This document shows positions 51,641-61,590 of a DNA stretch of 64,000 bases, piece by piece (the stretch's first letter is position 1; each line of letters begins with the position of its first letter). This stretch comes from Hoylesella loescheii DSM 19665 = JCM 12249 = ATCC 15930 (GTDB taxonomy: Bacteria; Bacteroidota; Bacteroidia; Bacteroidales; Bacteroidaceae), in assembly GCF_000378085.1 (NCBI RefSeq), contig NZ_KB899211.1:312721-376720 (forward strand). Direction: 5' to 3'. A program made the translations under genes and the position numbers. The notes beneath the pieces are model-generated. The model was not told where the DNA came from. It made no database searches and was given only the letters and a program-made list of their open reading frames with translations.

Positions 51641-52141
51641 ATGAGCGGACAAGAAATAGAACGCAAGTTCTTGGTAGAAAAAGGCAGCGCCTATCGCGAA
51701 GCAGCATTTTCAAGCAGTCATATTGTGCAAGGTTATATTCCCTGTGAAGGTGCAACGGTGCGCATACGCAAACGCGACGAACGCGCTTACCTCACCATCA
51801 AGGGGCGTTCGATGAATGGTGGGCTGTCGCGATACGAGTTCGAGACGGAGATTCCATCGCAGGAGGCCGACCAACTCTTGCTGCTCTGCCGTGGCGGAGT
51901 GGTAGACAAGCGACGCTATTTGGTTAAAAGTGGCGCGCACACTTTCGAAATTGATGAGTTTTATGGTAACAACGAGGGCTTGTTGTTGGCCGAAGTAGAG
52001 CTGGGTAGTGAAGACGAAGCTTTCGAAAAGCCTCATTTCATCGGTCCTGAAGTAACGGGCGACCGCCGTTTCTACAATTCCAACCTGCTGGCTAACCCTT
52101 TCTGCCTTTGGCGAAACACTTTGCCAGAAGCATACCGATAA
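51641..52141 (+). CDS. CYTH-domain protein (putative inorganic triphosphatase)
   Basis: 166 residues. N-terminal EIERKFLV is the signature of CYTH/triphosphate tunnel proteins, followed by alternating charged strands (VRIRKRDERAYLTIKGR, RYEFETEIP, KRRYLVKSGAHTFEIDEFYG, LLLAEVELGSEDE), which line the tunnel. Short single-domain bacterial members hydrolyse tripolyphosphate; substrate here inferred. Its last 50 bp overlap the end of the VanZ-like gene on the other strand. Confidence 0.85.
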   Translation: MSGQEIERKFLVEKGSAYREAAFSSSHIVQGYIPCEGATVRIRKRDERAYLTIKGRSMNGGLSRYEFETEIPSQEADQLLLLCRGGVVDKRRYLVKSGAHTFEIDEFYGNNEGLLLAEVELGSEDEAFEKPHFIGPEVTGDRRFYNSNLLANPFCLWRNTLPEAYR

Positions 52142-52517
52142 GGTTTCCCACAACAACGCCTATGCTATTGGCTGCAAAATCGAGCCAATCGCCACTACGG
52201 TTGCCGCCCGTACAGGTTGCTTGTGCCAGCTCAATCAATCCGCCCATCAACAAAGGAGCCAGAAAAACACCGATGAAAAGGCGCATTTTGTTTAGTTCGC
52301 GATGGTGGCGTAGATACTCCACCCATACCACTAGGCACAAAACCGCGTACAGGGTAATGTGCACCCATTTGTCGAATAACGTGAGGTTGTTCAGCGGTGT
52401 CTCGGGAACGGGCATCAAGCAAACCACCCATATCACAACGATTAGGCAGGTGGCAAAGGGATAGGCCATAATGAGGTGTCGGCCATAGTTTATTTTTTGT
52501 AATCTTGTCGATTTCAT
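52092..52517 (-). CDS. VanZ-like membrane protein
   Basis: 141 residues with four hydrophobic helices. LMPVPETPLNNLTLFDKWVHITLYAVLCLVVW and LLMGGLIELAQ...GDWLDFAANSIGVVVGNLIG are the VanZ family blocks (the FDKxxH and D-x-x-A-N-x-x-G motifs). Members modify sensitivity to glycopeptides or teicoplanin in some bacteria, but most, as here, have no known role. Start at 52517; a later ATG (52469) would lose the basic N-terminus. The 3' end overlaps the CYTH gene by 50 bp. Confidence 0.8.
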   Translation of the reverse strand: MKSTRLQKINYGRHLIMAYPFATCLIVVIWVVCLMPVPETPLNNLTLFDKWVHITLYAVLCLVVWVEYLRHHRELNKMRLFIGVFLAPLLMGGLIELAQATCTGGNRSGDWLDFAANSIGVVVGNLIGMLLAKCFAKGRKG

Positions 52518-52664
52518 ATTTATAACGCTTGTTAGGCTAACGAATGGTTGAATTTAAGCCGTTGAAAACGCGAAATTGTTGTTCTGAATGCCATAAAACA
52601 CCAAATCGTATCGCCAAGATGCAATATTACTACTAATTTCTATGCAAAAGTAGATGATTTTTTA

Positions 52665-52672
52665 TAAATTTG
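52665..52672 (+). promoter_or_regulatory. Candidate -7 box of the NSS transporter gene
   Basis: TAAATTTG, 29 bp before the ATG; no well-placed TTTG upstream. Confidence 0.45.
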
Positions 52673-52701
52673 CACCATCATAAACCAAAATAGTTTCGAT
52701 T

Positions 52702-54063
52702 ATGTCAGAAAGTAGAGCGGGATTTGGAAGCAAGTTAGGATTGATATTAGCCACTGCTGGCTCGGCCGTAGGCCTAGGTAACGTTTGGCGTTTCCCCTAT
52801 ATGACGGGCGAAGACGGTGGTGCCGTGTTCATCCTTATTTATGTTTGCTGCATCCTGTTTCTTGGCATTCCCTGCATGGTTAGCGAGTTTATCATTGGTA
52901 GGCATGGTGCTTCAAACACGGCTCGAGCTTATACCAAGGTGGCAGGAAAGGGTAGCGCCTGGCGTTGGGTTGGCTTTTTGGGCGTGGCAACGGGCTTTCT
53001 CATCACCGGATATTACGCTGTTGTGGCTGGCTGGTGTCTGCAATACATGTACGCTTCGGCTGCAAACCAACTGCAAGGAGACCATGCAGCCATCGCCAAC
53101 TACTTCTCCGACTTCTCGGCTAGTGCCTTTATGCCGGTCTTTTGGACAGCCATTATCCTGCTCTTCACACATTATGTCATCATCCACGGCGTGCGTGGGG
53201 GTATCGAAAAAGCCTCCAAGATGTTCATGCCCACGCTTTTCGTACTGTTATTGGTTATCGTTGTGGCCTCGTGTATGCTGCCTGGGGCAAGCAAAGGCAT
53301 TGCTTTTCTCTTCAATCCCGACTTTTCTAAAGTCAATTCAAACGTCTTTCTCGATGCGTTAGGTCAATCGTTCTATTCGTTGAGCATAGCGATGGGCTGC
53401 ATTTGCACATACGCCTCTTATTTTAGCAGGCAAACCAACCTGTTAAAGTCGGCTGTTCAGATTTCCATTATCGATAGTTTGGTTGCTATTTTAGCAGGTT
53501 TGATGATCTTTCCAGCTGCTTTCTCGGTAGGTGTAAGCCCCGATAGCGGCCCCTCGCTTATCTTTATAACCCTTCCCCACGTGTTCCAGCAGGCCTTTTC
53601 GGGAGCTCCTGCCGTGGGATATGTACTCTCGATCATGTTCTATGCCCTCTTGTCGTTGGCCGCACTCACATCGCTCATCTCCCTACACGAGGTAAGCACC
53701 GCCTTCTTTTTCGAAGAACTGCATATCAGTCGTAAAAAGGCGGCAGCCATCGTTACGGCAGGGACGCTTACGGTGGGCATATTCTGTTCGCTATCCTTGG
53801 GCTCAATGAGCGGTTTAAGCATAGGTGGGCACACGCTGTTTTCCATGTTCGACTTCGTAACGGGTCAGATTTTCCTACCCGTGGGCGGATTTCTTACCTG
53901 TATTTTCCTAGGTTGGTTCGTGCCGCGAAAACTCGTTAAGGACGAGTTTACCAATTGGGGCACGCTCCGTTCCACCCTCTTTGGCGCCTATTTGTTCAGC
54001 GTTCGCTATATCTGTCCGCTGTGCATACTCGCCATTTTCTTACATCAGCTAGGGCTGTTCTGA
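52702..54063 (+). CDS. Sodium-dependent transporter, NSS/SNF family
   Basis: 453 residues, about eleven transmembrane helices as in bacterial NSS members. The first helix carries GLILATAGSAVGLGNVWRFPYMTGEDGGAVFILIY, the sodium and substrate-binding block of the LeuT/MhsT family. It probably brings an amino acid or similar solute into the cell with Na+. The substrate cannot be read from sequence. The gene stands alone or with the downstream helix-hairpin-helix gene 77 bp further on. Confidence 0.92.
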   Translation: MSESRAGFGSKLGLILATAGSAVGLGNVWRFPYMTGEDGGAVFILIYVCCILFLGIPCMVSEFIIGRHGASNTARAYTKVAGKGSAWRWVGFLGVATGFLITGYYAVVAGWCLQYMYASAANQLQGDHAAIANYFSDFSASAFMPVFWTAIILLFTHYVIIHGVRGGIEKASKMFMPTLFVLLLVIVVASCMLPGASKGIAFLFNPDFSKVNSNVFLDALGQSFYSLSIAMGCICTYASYFSRQTNLLKSAVQISIIDSLVAILAGLMIFPAAFSVGVSPDSGPSLIFITLPHVFQQAFSGAPAVGYVLSIMFYALLSLAALTSLISLHEVSTAFFFEELHISRKKAAAIVTAGTLTVGIFCSLSLGSMSGLSIGGHTLFSMFDFVTGQIFLPVGGFLTCIFLGWFVPRKLVKDEFTNWGTLRSTLFGAYLFSVRYICPLCILAIFLHQLGLF

Positions 54064-54140
54064 TGGTTCTTACCTCCCGTAACAACGGGATAAAACCTCG
54101 AAAAAGCCCCATTTAACCGAAACTCATAACCTTACATACC

Positions 54141-55052
54141 ATGTCAATAAAAGAACTGTTCTACTTTTCAAAGTCCGACCGCAAGGCCATCCTCTTCCTT
54201 TTGGTGGCCATTGTGGTAATTTTCGTAGCCATCCGATGGTCAAGCGGGCTGTCTGTAACACCCGACAAACCCGTGACCGAGCAGCTAAAAGCCTTAAAAC
54301 GGTCGGTTTCATCGAGACATTCAGATAACGATTGGAGACTCGACGAACCTACACCGATGGCCATTCACTTAACGCCTTTTGACCCAAACACTGCTCCGCC
54401 CCAGCAATTATTGGCCTTGGGGCTGCAGCCTTGGCAAGTGCGAAGCCTGCTGAAATATCGTAACAAGGGTGGTGTTTTTCGGCAACCGTCAGACTTTGCC
54501 CGACTTTACGGACTCACCTTAAAGCAATATCGACAACTAGAACCTTACATCCGCATATCCGACGACTATCGTCCAGCAGCCGATTTCATTGCTTCCGAGC
54601 GTCCGCACGCCATGCACCAACGCGACACTTTGCGTTATCCCGTGAAGTTAAAGGCTGGTATGCATGTGTTCTTGAATAGTGCCGATACCACCGACTTGAA
54701 GAAAGTGCCAGGCATTGGCAGTTATTTCGCTCGCCAGATAGTGAATTATCGCAATCGACTGGGTGGTTTCTCCAGCATCGAACAATTGGCCGAGATTGAA
54801 GATTTTCCCATCGAGTCGCTCACGTTCTTTGCTGTCTCTACCGATGAATTGGGTAAAATTCATCGACTCAATGTCAATAAACTAAGCCTTAACGAACTGA
54901 AACGCCACCCTTACATCAACTTTTATATGGCACGTGCCATTGTCGATTTCCGTCGGTTGCATGGCGACTTGCAGAGCCTCGACCAGCTAAAACTGTTGAA
55001 AGACTTCTCGGAAGAGAAGGTACGAAGGCTGCAACCCTACGTCACTTTTTAA
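54141..55052 (+). CDS. Membrane-anchored helix-hairpin-helix protein (ComEA-like repeats)
   Basis: 303 residues. One N-terminal transmembrane helix (AILFLLVAIVVIFVAI). Three helix-hairpin-helix units follow: FDPNTAPPQQLLALGLQPWQVRSLLKYRNKGGVF (about 76-110), LNSADTTDLKKVPGIGSYFARQIVNYRNRLGGF (about 179-211) and LNVNKLSLNELKRHPYINFYMARAIVDFRRLHG (about 244-275). Such repeats bind DNA without sequence preference, as in ComEA. Whether this one serves DNA uptake or another envelope role is not known. Confidence 0.85.
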   Translation: MSIKELFYFSKSDRKAILFLLVAIVVIFVAIRWSSGLSVTPDKPVTEQLKALKRSVSSRHSDNDWRLDEPTPMAIHLTPFDPNTAPPQQLLALGLQPWQVRSLLKYRNKGGVFRQPSDFARLYGLTLKQYRQLEPYIRISDDYRPAADFIASERPHAMHQRDTLRYPVKLKAGMHVFLNSADTTDLKKVPGIGSYFARQIVNYRNRLGGFSSIEQLAEIEDFPIESLTFFAVSTDELGKIHRLNVNKLSLNELKRHPYINFYMARAIVDFRRLHGDLQSLDQLKLLKDFSEEKVRRLQPYVTF

Positions 55053-55158
55053 GCAAATGACGGTGAAATGGGCGAAAAAGCAACAAGAAAACACGCAAAC
55101 TGAATAGCGACAGCTCTATAATCTGCGTGTTTCCGATATCTTATCTCGCTGCCTATCC

Positions 55159-56496
55159 TTACACGATAGGCAGTGAAATACCCTTAATCTTTTGGTAAAC
55201 GTCTAGTGCAAACAGATCGGTCATACCACTAATATAGTCAATCACTGCCTGTATGCGCGTTTCAAGGTTAGGGCTGTTGATGTCGTATTGGCTGCTAAAG
55301 CGCTGAATAAGCTGTCTAGAATAATACCTTTGCGGTTCTACAGCGGCTTCAACCAATGCCGTAAGCAAGGTCTCCATAATGTTATAACCACTCAATTCTA
55401 CATCAAGCACAGGTTTGCTGTTGTATATCTTCTGTCTCGAAACCTTTTCGCAGCGGTGATAAGCATCGCGTTCAAGGGGCGAAATGTGGTCGATTAGACA
55501 GCCTTCAAGCGTACCATCAAGCAGCCTTTGCTCGTTGGCAACGAAGGCCTCCACGCATTTTCGTTCCAACAAGCTTATCACGCAAGCCCGCATATACACC
55601 ACCTTTTCGTGCACATCGGTAACACCCTCTTCATCAATTCGGTTTCTTATGCGTTGCTTTCCTTCTTCGTCGAAGAAGCCAAGTAATAGGTCTTCGGTTT
55701 CTTCAAGCGATAGTATCTTCAGCTTATGCGAGTCTTCGATGTCCATCACCTCATAACAAATATCGTCGGCAGCCTCTACCAGATATACAAGCGGATGACG
55801 AGCGAAACGCAAAGGTTCGCTGGGTGTAGACCGGCGAATAATCCCCAATTCATCGGCAATTTTGCAATACGTGTCTGCTTCCGAGGCAAAGAAGCCAAAC
55901 TTGGCCTTCTTTCCTGCCGCACCACTTTCGAAGGGGTACTTCACGATGCTGGCCAACATGCTATAAGTCATTACAAAACCGCCAGCCCGTCGTCCGTTAA
56001 AGCGGTGAGTAAGCAAGCGGAAGGCATTGGCGTTACCCTCAAAATGGGTGAGGTCGGTCCAGAAGTTGGCCGACAGTTTGTCTTTCAACGCCAGTCCAGG
56101 TCCTTCTGAAAAGAAAGTCTGTATTGCCTTTTCGCCACTGTGCCCGAAAGGTGGGTTGCCCATGTCGTGTGCCAAACAAGCTGCGCTTACAATGGTCCCG
56201 ATTTCCTCGAACAGCGTGTTGGCCAGTTCGGGATGCAGTGCTATCAGCGCGCGAGCTACATCGTTGCCCAGCGACATGCCCACCGAGGCCACCTCAAGGC
56301 TATGTGTTAGGCGGTTGTGAACGAATACACTGCCCGGTAGGGGGAAAACTTGCGTCTTGTTTTGCAGTCTCCTGAAAGGTGCCGAGAAAATCAACCGGTC
56401 GTAATCGCGTTTAAATTCCGAACGGTCGTCATTCCTTTCAGGGTGCTTACCCTCTTGCCCAAAGCGTTTGTTGGATATCAGTTGTTGCCAATTCAT
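55159..56496 (-). CDS. dgt: Deoxyguanosinetriphosphate triphosphohydrolase-like protein
   Basis: 445 residues from ATG 56496 (MNWQQLISNKRFGQ); an ATG 39 bp upstream overlaps a -7-like box (TAAGTTTG, - strand, 56523-56530). RRLQNKTQVFPLPGSVFVHNRLTHSLEV and CLAHDMGNPPFGHSGE give the HD metal site (H...HD...D). The enzyme class removes triphosphate from dGTP or other dNTPs, controlling dNTP pools and sometimes phage growth. It may be a dNTPase of broad specificity rather than strict dGTPase. Confidence 0.9.
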   Translation of the reverse strand: MNWQQLISNKRFGQEGKHPERNDDRSEFKRDYDRLIFSAPFRRLQNKTQVFPLPGSVFVHNRLTHSLEVASVGMSLGNDVARALIALHPELANTLFEEIGTIVSAACLAHDMGNPPFGHSGEKAIQTFFSEGPGLALKDKLSANFWTDLTHFEGNANAFRLLTHRFNGRRAGGFVMTYSMLASIVKYPFESGAAGKKAKFGFFASEADTYCKIADELGIIRRSTPSEPLRFARHPLVYLVEAADDICYEVMDIEDSHKLKILSLEETEDLLLGFFDEEGKQRIRNRIDEEGVTDVHEKVVYMRACVISLLERKCVEAFVANEQRLLDGTLEGCLIDHISPLERDAYHRCEKVSRQKIYNSKPVLDVELSGYNIMETLLTALVEAAVEPQRYYSRQLIQRFSSQYDINSPNLETRIQAVIDYISGMTDLFALDVYQKIKGISLPIV

Positions 56497-56631
56497 TGTC
56501 GATGTGCATTGTTTTGTACTTGCAAACTTACTCAAAAAAGTTCGTTTTCCGTTATTCTGGCCAAAGATAATGCGTTGTCCTTTCGTGCTGAATACCTATA
56601 AATTGGTATTTCCCTAGTCTTCGAATTTGCG

Positions 56632-56639
56632 TAACTTTG
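56632..56639 (+). promoter_or_regulatory. Candidate -7 box of the Crp/Fnr gene
   Basis: TAACTTTG, 88 bp before ATG 56728; upstream element unclear. Confidence 0.45.
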
Positions 56640-56727
56640 CTCGCAGATAGCATAAGGGGTTGCTGTGGGGAATGGTTTACAGGCTGCCCGACGCAAGCTA
56701 TCTTTCATTTTAACGCCATTAACGCAC

Positions 56728-57405
56728 ATGTATAACGACGTATGGAATGCATTGGAACAGGCAACGCTGTTTGCGGGAATGAAGGCCGAGGAAATTGAAG
56801 GCGAACTGAAAGCGCTCGACTTCAATGTGCGCGACATTCCTGCGAAGGATACCTTCTTGTATCAAGGCAAAGCTTGCCAAGAGGCCATTATCGTGTTAGA
56901 CGGCGAGTTGGTGGCGCGTATGACCGAGGGCGATAACAAGACACTCACCGTGGATTATCTGCGAACGGGTACGCTTTTGACACCCGCTTTCCTCTTTTCA
57001 AACGATAGAAATGCGCCCGTTAGCCTTATGGCAGTCAGTCATGCAAGGCTTTTTTGTATGTCTGTTGCCCATCTCGACCTTTTGTTACATGCCAACATGC
57101 AGGTGCGCCACAACTTTCTTCGCCTGCTGTCAGATATCAACCTTTTTCTTCTTAATAAGATAAAGTCGGTTTATCTTGCTCCACTTCGCGATCGGTTGGC
57201 CCAACATCTGTTGCGTATGGCCCGTAAGACAGGTAGTTCCAACATTACCCTGCACCACTCGCGACAAGAGTTGGCCGACCTTTTTGGTGTGAGGAAAAGT
57301 TCGCTTATCCGTTCTTTGTCAGAGCTTGAAGCGCAAGGCGCCATCTTCGTTCGCCAAAAAGAAATCGTCATTCTTAATGCCAACATGCTCAAAGCTGGCA
57401 CATAA
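56728..57405 (+). CDS. Crp/Fnr-family transcriptional regulator
   Basis: 225 residues from ATG 56728 (MYNDVWNALEQATLFAGM); an in-frame ATG 63 bp upstream gives an atypical extension. Cyclic-nucleotide-binding-type beta-roll about 15-125 (FLYQGKACQEAIIVLDGELVARM), a long dimer helix, then a winged helix-turn-helix with HSRQELADLFGVRKSSLIRSLSELEAQGAI (about 178-207). No cysteine cluster for an iron-sulfur centre, so not a classic FNR. The effector is unknown. Confidence 0.85.
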   Translation: MYNDVWNALEQATLFAGMKAEEIEGELKALDFNVRDIPAKDTFLYQGKACQEAIIVLDGELVARMTEGDNKTLTVDYLRTGTLLTPAFLFSNDRNAPVSLMAVSHARLFCMSVAHLDLLLHANMQVRHNFLRLLSDINLFLLNKIKSVYLAPLRDRLAQHLLRMARKTGSSNITLHHSRQELADLFGVRKSSLIRSLSELEAQGAIFVRQKEIVILNANMLKAGT

Positions 57406-58091
57406 GGGCAAGGGGTGCCTTCATAGTTATGAGTAGAAAGGCTGTTTGCACTTTGCATAGGGGTGATGTTTGCGCAATGCTCTTGGTAACCAAGACGTAT
57501 TTTGGGGATAACTCCAAGGGCATACTCACCGATGGTTGCGTATGTGGCAAGCCTTTTGGGGGCTCGTTTATAGCGTTTTTGTGGAATGCCCTTAATGAGG
57601 AGATGAAAAGCCTTATACGATAAGTCGCTCTACAAATGGTAAACCCTTGTAACGCCATTTTATATCGGTCGTCGTCTTATATCTAAGTTGGAACCCTGTT
57701 CCATGTCAACTGGAACGGTGTTCCATATCATCTGGAATACTGTTCCAACTTATATGGAACAGAAGTCCAAAAATGTTATAGCAGTCTAAGAATTCAAAAG
57801 TTGATGAATAAGGGCTTATTAGTGGATGTGCGTTTTGTTGTTAGGTGCGGTTTTGGCAAAGTGTACTTGCATCTAAGTAGTTCGTTCCTTGCATCGGACT
57901 ATATATGGTAACGCTCTCCCGATAGGCTTTTGCCATTTTGCCAACGTCAACTACTCCATATTATATATATAATGTGTGAGAGGCGTATCGTTCTATGTTG
58001 AGCGGTTTGTAATTAACTAGCTGATAATGTGTGATTTATATGTTGTCGTGAAAAATATTTTATTTTGTCCCATCTTTTTTTATTCGTTATT
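57406..58091. other. Intergenic region with GTTCCA array 5
   Basis: About 690 bp. A palindrome array lies at 57676-57760. A 64-codon frame at 57429-57623 lacks start signals or family features and is not called. Nothing else recognised. Confidence 0.55.
57676..57760. repeat. GTTCCA palindrome array 5 (3 intact units plus a half unit)
   Basis: Intact units at 57698, 57720 and 57742. A half unit at 57676-57694 keeps only its right arm (TGGAAC), and a decayed one starts at 57764 (AGTCCA). The 22-bp period is kept. Confidence 0.88.
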
Positions 58092-58122
58092 TTTGCAAAT
58101 AATAAGAAAATGACTATCTTTG
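58092..58122 (+). promoter_or_regulatory. Consensus promoter of the second susC-susD pair
   Basis: TTTG (58092-58095), 19 bp, TATCTTTG (58115-58122): exact consensus. The leader to ATG 58264 is about 135 nt. Confidence 0.85.
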
Positions 58123-58263
58123 CGAAATAAACCTGAATCGCTCTACATAAAACAAAGGAGCAACAGAATAGAATAGGTGGAGAGAACGGTATGCACATTG
58201 TGGCGGAGAAGTGCCTTGTCCCTTACCGAATTGTTTTAGACTGTAACGCTAATCCAGAATGAG

Positions 58264-61200
58264 ATGAAATCTATCCACACCCAAACTCCTGAACGACAAG
58301 GCTTGCCCAAGGGCAAGTTGTTGCGCGTTTGCTGTGTATTGGCATGCGCGCTTGTTAATCCGTATGCACTGACGGCTGGTGCTTCAACACCAGAAGAGAC
58401 CCAGACCGAGGTGCAACAAGACACGAAACATACGCAACGCCGTATTTCGGGGCGCATCGTTGACGACACGGGCGAAGGGCTCCCAGGCGTGGCTATAGCC
58501 TTTAAAGAAAGCTCGCTTGTGGGTATTACCGACAGTGATGGCTATTTTGACATTCCCTTGACCGATAAGGAAAAGACGATGGTAGTTACCTTTGTGGGCA
58601 TGAAACCGCAGCAGGTGAGTATCGGTTCGAAGCGCAAGCTAAACCTGACAATGGAATCTGATCAGCATTCGCTATCAGACGTGATTGTGACGGGTTATCA
58701 AACGCTCTCCAAAGAACGGGCAACAGGTGCTTTCGCGCTTATCACGCCCGAGAAACTTAAAGGTAAGCTGCAAACCAACATCATGCAACGCTTGGAGGGT
58801 GCAGCCGCTGGATTGACGGTGATGGGCACGAACGACTTTTTTGTTCGTGGTATAACAACCTTGCGCAACGGAGCATCGGGCTATGAACCGCTTATCGTTG
58901 TAGACGGAATGCCATTCGAAGGCTCGCTCGCCAGTATTAATCCTGCCACCATTCGCAGTGTAACTTTGCTTAAAGATGCCGCTGCGGCTTCTATATATGG
59001 TGCAAGGGCTGCTAATGGAGTTATTGTAATTACCACGATATCTGGAAACGGAGCGGGTAAGGTGAACGTGCGTTACGATAGTAGTGTGAAGTTTACGCCA
59101 AAGCCCAACATGGATTATCTTAACCTTATGGACAGCCGTGAGTTGGTAGATTTTCAAAAGTGGTCTTTCAAATACGTTCAGGGAACTTATGGCGACTTGA
59201 ACAAGCGTGAAGAACATAACCCATTATGGGTGGCCTTGCTGAAACATCGCGCGGGCATGATGGATGATGTACAACTTGAGAAAGAGCTGGATGTGTATCG
59301 CAATTTGGACAATCGGGATCAGCTTGACCGCTTTTATCGTCGAACAGGCGTGGAACACCAGCACAACCTAAGCATTACGGGTGGCAACGAATATAACACC
59401 TATGCGCTAACCCTTAACTATGGGGCGGTTTATCCTAACGCCAAATACGTATCTACAACGAACTATGGATTTACCCTGCGCGACGAGATGAAGTTCTTCA
59501 AATGGTTGAAGGCCGACCTTTCTTTGGCTGCCAACTTTACGCGTGGGCAGGGCGATTCGGGTGCAGGATCTTATGAGGGGTCGTTGTTGGGCATGCCTTC
59601 GTATTATATGTTGGAAGATGCCGAAGGGCGTCCGCTACACATCAGGCATAAAAAGTCTGAATACGAGATGCAACGACTGATGAGTATTGGATTGCACGAC
59701 GAGCATTACAGCCCCATAACTAATCGTGAAGAAGAGTTCTTTGAGAATAAGAGCAGCTACTATCGTATGCAGTTGGGCTTCAATGTGATGTTTACGCCTT
59801 GGCTAAATCTTGATGTTAGGTATCAAAGCGAGAATGGCTATTATCGTGATAGGTATGTGGCTACGAAGTACTCTTATAAGATGCGGCACTACATAAATGA
59901 TGCAGCGCAATACGACCCAGTTAAACAAGAACTGACATTGAATATTCCCGAGGGTGGTATGCTCACCGAAAAGCGGGGAGATAAACCATCGTACACCTTG
60001 CGTGCGCAATTGAACTTTGCCAAGGAGACGGGCAAACACTACATTACAGCTATAGCTGGAGCAGAACGAAGACAAAACCGCGAAACGGAAACAAGTGTGA
60101 ATTATGTTGGCTATGACGACCAAACACTGGGCTATAAGCCAATTAACACTCTCAACTTGTTAAACCTGCAAGGTACGCAAGCACTCTATGGCTATTTCAC
60201 AGAGTGGGGCCCGCTAGACAACAACTATGTAAGTGAGCACGACAATCGCTTTGTAGCCTTCTACGCTAATGCGTCTTACGCCTTCGACGATCGTTACGAC
60301 TTAACAGGTAGTATTCGTATTGACCAGTCGAACCTATTTGGTACCGATCCTAAATATCAGTATCGTCCCCTCTGGTCGTTGGGTGCCAGCTGGCATTTGC
60401 GCAACGAACACTTTATGGAAGGGCGCGCTTCGTGGCTTAATAACCTAACCATGAGGCTTACTTATGGTATTGGCGGAAATATACCCAAGGGTGGTGGCCC
60501 ATTCCTTACTATAAGCGACGCACAATATTCTGATTGGGCCAAGGATTTCTTCGCTCAAATTAAGAATCCGCCAAACAAGTCGTTGAGATGGGAAAAGACT
60601 GCGACGTTTAACTTCGGAATTGATTTTGCCATACTGGGAAACAGAATTTGGGGTAGTCTTGACTTCTATAACAAGAACACCACCGACCTGCTAGCCTTTC
60701 GCACTAGCGACTATACGCTGGGTTGGGATAATGTGCTGCTGAACTATGGTTCGATGTATAACCGCGGTGTGGAATTGTCGTTGGGTAGTACCAATGTGGC
60801 CACGCCTAACTTTAAGTGGGATACGTCGCTGAATTTCAGTTATAACAAGAACAAATTGGTAGATGTGGAAGACTCTGAAACCACAGTGTTCGCCTATACA
60901 AAGGAGTATGCTAATGTAAAAGGATATCCTGTTGGAGGAGTGTTCAGCTTTAAATATGCAGGTATTAACGATGCTGGTCGGCCACAGTTCTACGTAAATC
61001 AAGGTCAGGATGTGGATCAAAACGTGACCGACATTAACGACTTGGAGTTTTCGGGAACATCAACGCCCGTATATACAGGGTCGCTAACAAATAGCCTTAG
61101 CTATCGAAACTTCGACCTGTCTTTCATGTTCGTCTATTATGGTGGACACGTTTTCCGGGGTGAAGCAGCGCAATATCTGATGTATCCCACAGGTTCGAAC

Positions 61201-61578
61201 ATCGCAAGAGAGGTTCTTAACCTGTGGAAACAGCCTGGTGACGAAAAGAATCCAGATGTAACGCCCGGTATCGTAGGTGGTCAACTTGATATGGCTGATG
61301 ACCAACACCCCTGGTATGCAGCCGATAAGCATGTGCAAAAGGGCGACTATATCAAGCTGCGCGATGTGTCGTTGACATACAATTTTTCAAAACAGCTCAT
61401 CTCGCGCGTGGGGTTAAGTTCGCTTTCAGTAACCTTGCAAGCTCAGAATCTATTTACGTGGCATGCCAATAACAAGGGTTTCGACCCCGAAGCGATGTCC
61501 ACCTATGGATACACATGGGGAAAAAGATCTACGCCCATTCCCACAACGTGGACTTTGGGAATATCTGCTAACTTCTAA
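58264..61578 (+). CDS. SusC/RagA-type TonB-dependent transporter 2
   Basis: 1104 residues. The signal region is unusual: about 20 polar residues (MKSIHTQTPERQGLPKGKLL) precede the hydrophobic core VCCVLACALVNPYALTAGA. A CarboxypepD_reg-like domain (RISGRIVDDTGEGLPGVAIAF), a plug domain with SLSDVIVTGYQTL and DAAAASIYGARAANGVIVITT, and a barrel ending in SANF follow. It has no STN domain. Its substrate is unknown since no enzymes are encoded next to it; RagAB-like pairs can also take up peptides. It is the promoter-proximal gene of a two-gene operon. Confidence 0.93.
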   Translation: MKSIHTQTPERQGLPKGKLLRVCCVLACALVNPYALTAGASTPEETQTEVQQDTKHTQRRISGRIVDDTGEGLPGVAIAFKESSLVGITDSDGYFDIPLTDKEKTMVVTFVGMKPQQVSIGSKRKLNLTMESDQHSLSDVIVTGYQTLSKERATGAFALITPEKLKGKLQTNIMQRLEGAAAGLTVMGTNDFFVRGITTLRNGASGYEPLIVVDGMPFEGSLASINPATIRSVTLLKDAAAASIYGARAANGVIVITTISGNGAGKVNVRYDSSVKFTPKPNMDYLNLMDSRELVDFQKWSFKYVQGTYGDLNKREEHNPLWVALLKHRAGMMDDVQLEKELDVYRNLDNRDQLDRFYRRTGVEHQHNLSITGGNEYNTYALTLNYGAVYPNAKYVSTTNYGFTLRDEMKFFKWLKADLSLAANFTRGQGDSGAGSYEGSLLGMPSYYMLEDAEGRPLHIRHKKSEYEMQRLMSIGLHDEHYSPITNREEEFFENKSSYYRMQLGFNVMFTPWLNLDVRYQSENGYYRDRYVATKYSYKMRHYINDAAQYDPVKQELTLNIPEGGMLTEKRGDKPSYTLRAQLNFAKETGKHYITAIAGAERRQNRETETSVNYVGYDDQTLGYKPINTLNLLNLQGTQALYGYFTEWGPLDNNYVSEHDNRFVAFYANASYAFDDRYDLTGSIRIDQSNLFGTDPKYQYRPLWSLGASWHLRNEHFMEGRASWLNNLTMRLTYGIGGNIPKGGGPFLTISDAQYSDWAKDFFAQIKNPPNKSLRWEKTATFNFGIDFAILGNRIWGSLDFYNKNTTDLLAFRTSDYTLGWDNVLLNYGSMYNRGVELSLGSTNVATPNFKWDTSLNFSYNKNKLVDVEDSETTVFAYTKEYANVKGYPVGGVFSFKYAGINDAGRPQFYVNQGQDVDQNVTDINDLEFSGTSTPVYTGSLTNSLSYRNFDLSFMFVYYGGHVFRGEAAQYLMYPTGSNIAREVLNLWKQPGDEKNPDVTPGIVGGQLDMADDQHPWYAADKHVQKGDYIKLRDVSLTYNFSKQLISRVGLSSLSVTLQAQNLFTWHANNKGFDPEAMSTYGYTWGKRSTPIPTTWTLGISANF

Positions 61579-61590
61579 ACATGCTCGACA

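Noticed and set aside
57429..57623. 64-codon + strand frame after the Crp/Fnr gene
   Set aside because: No start signal, no promoter and no family features; it overlaps an equally long frame on the other strand.
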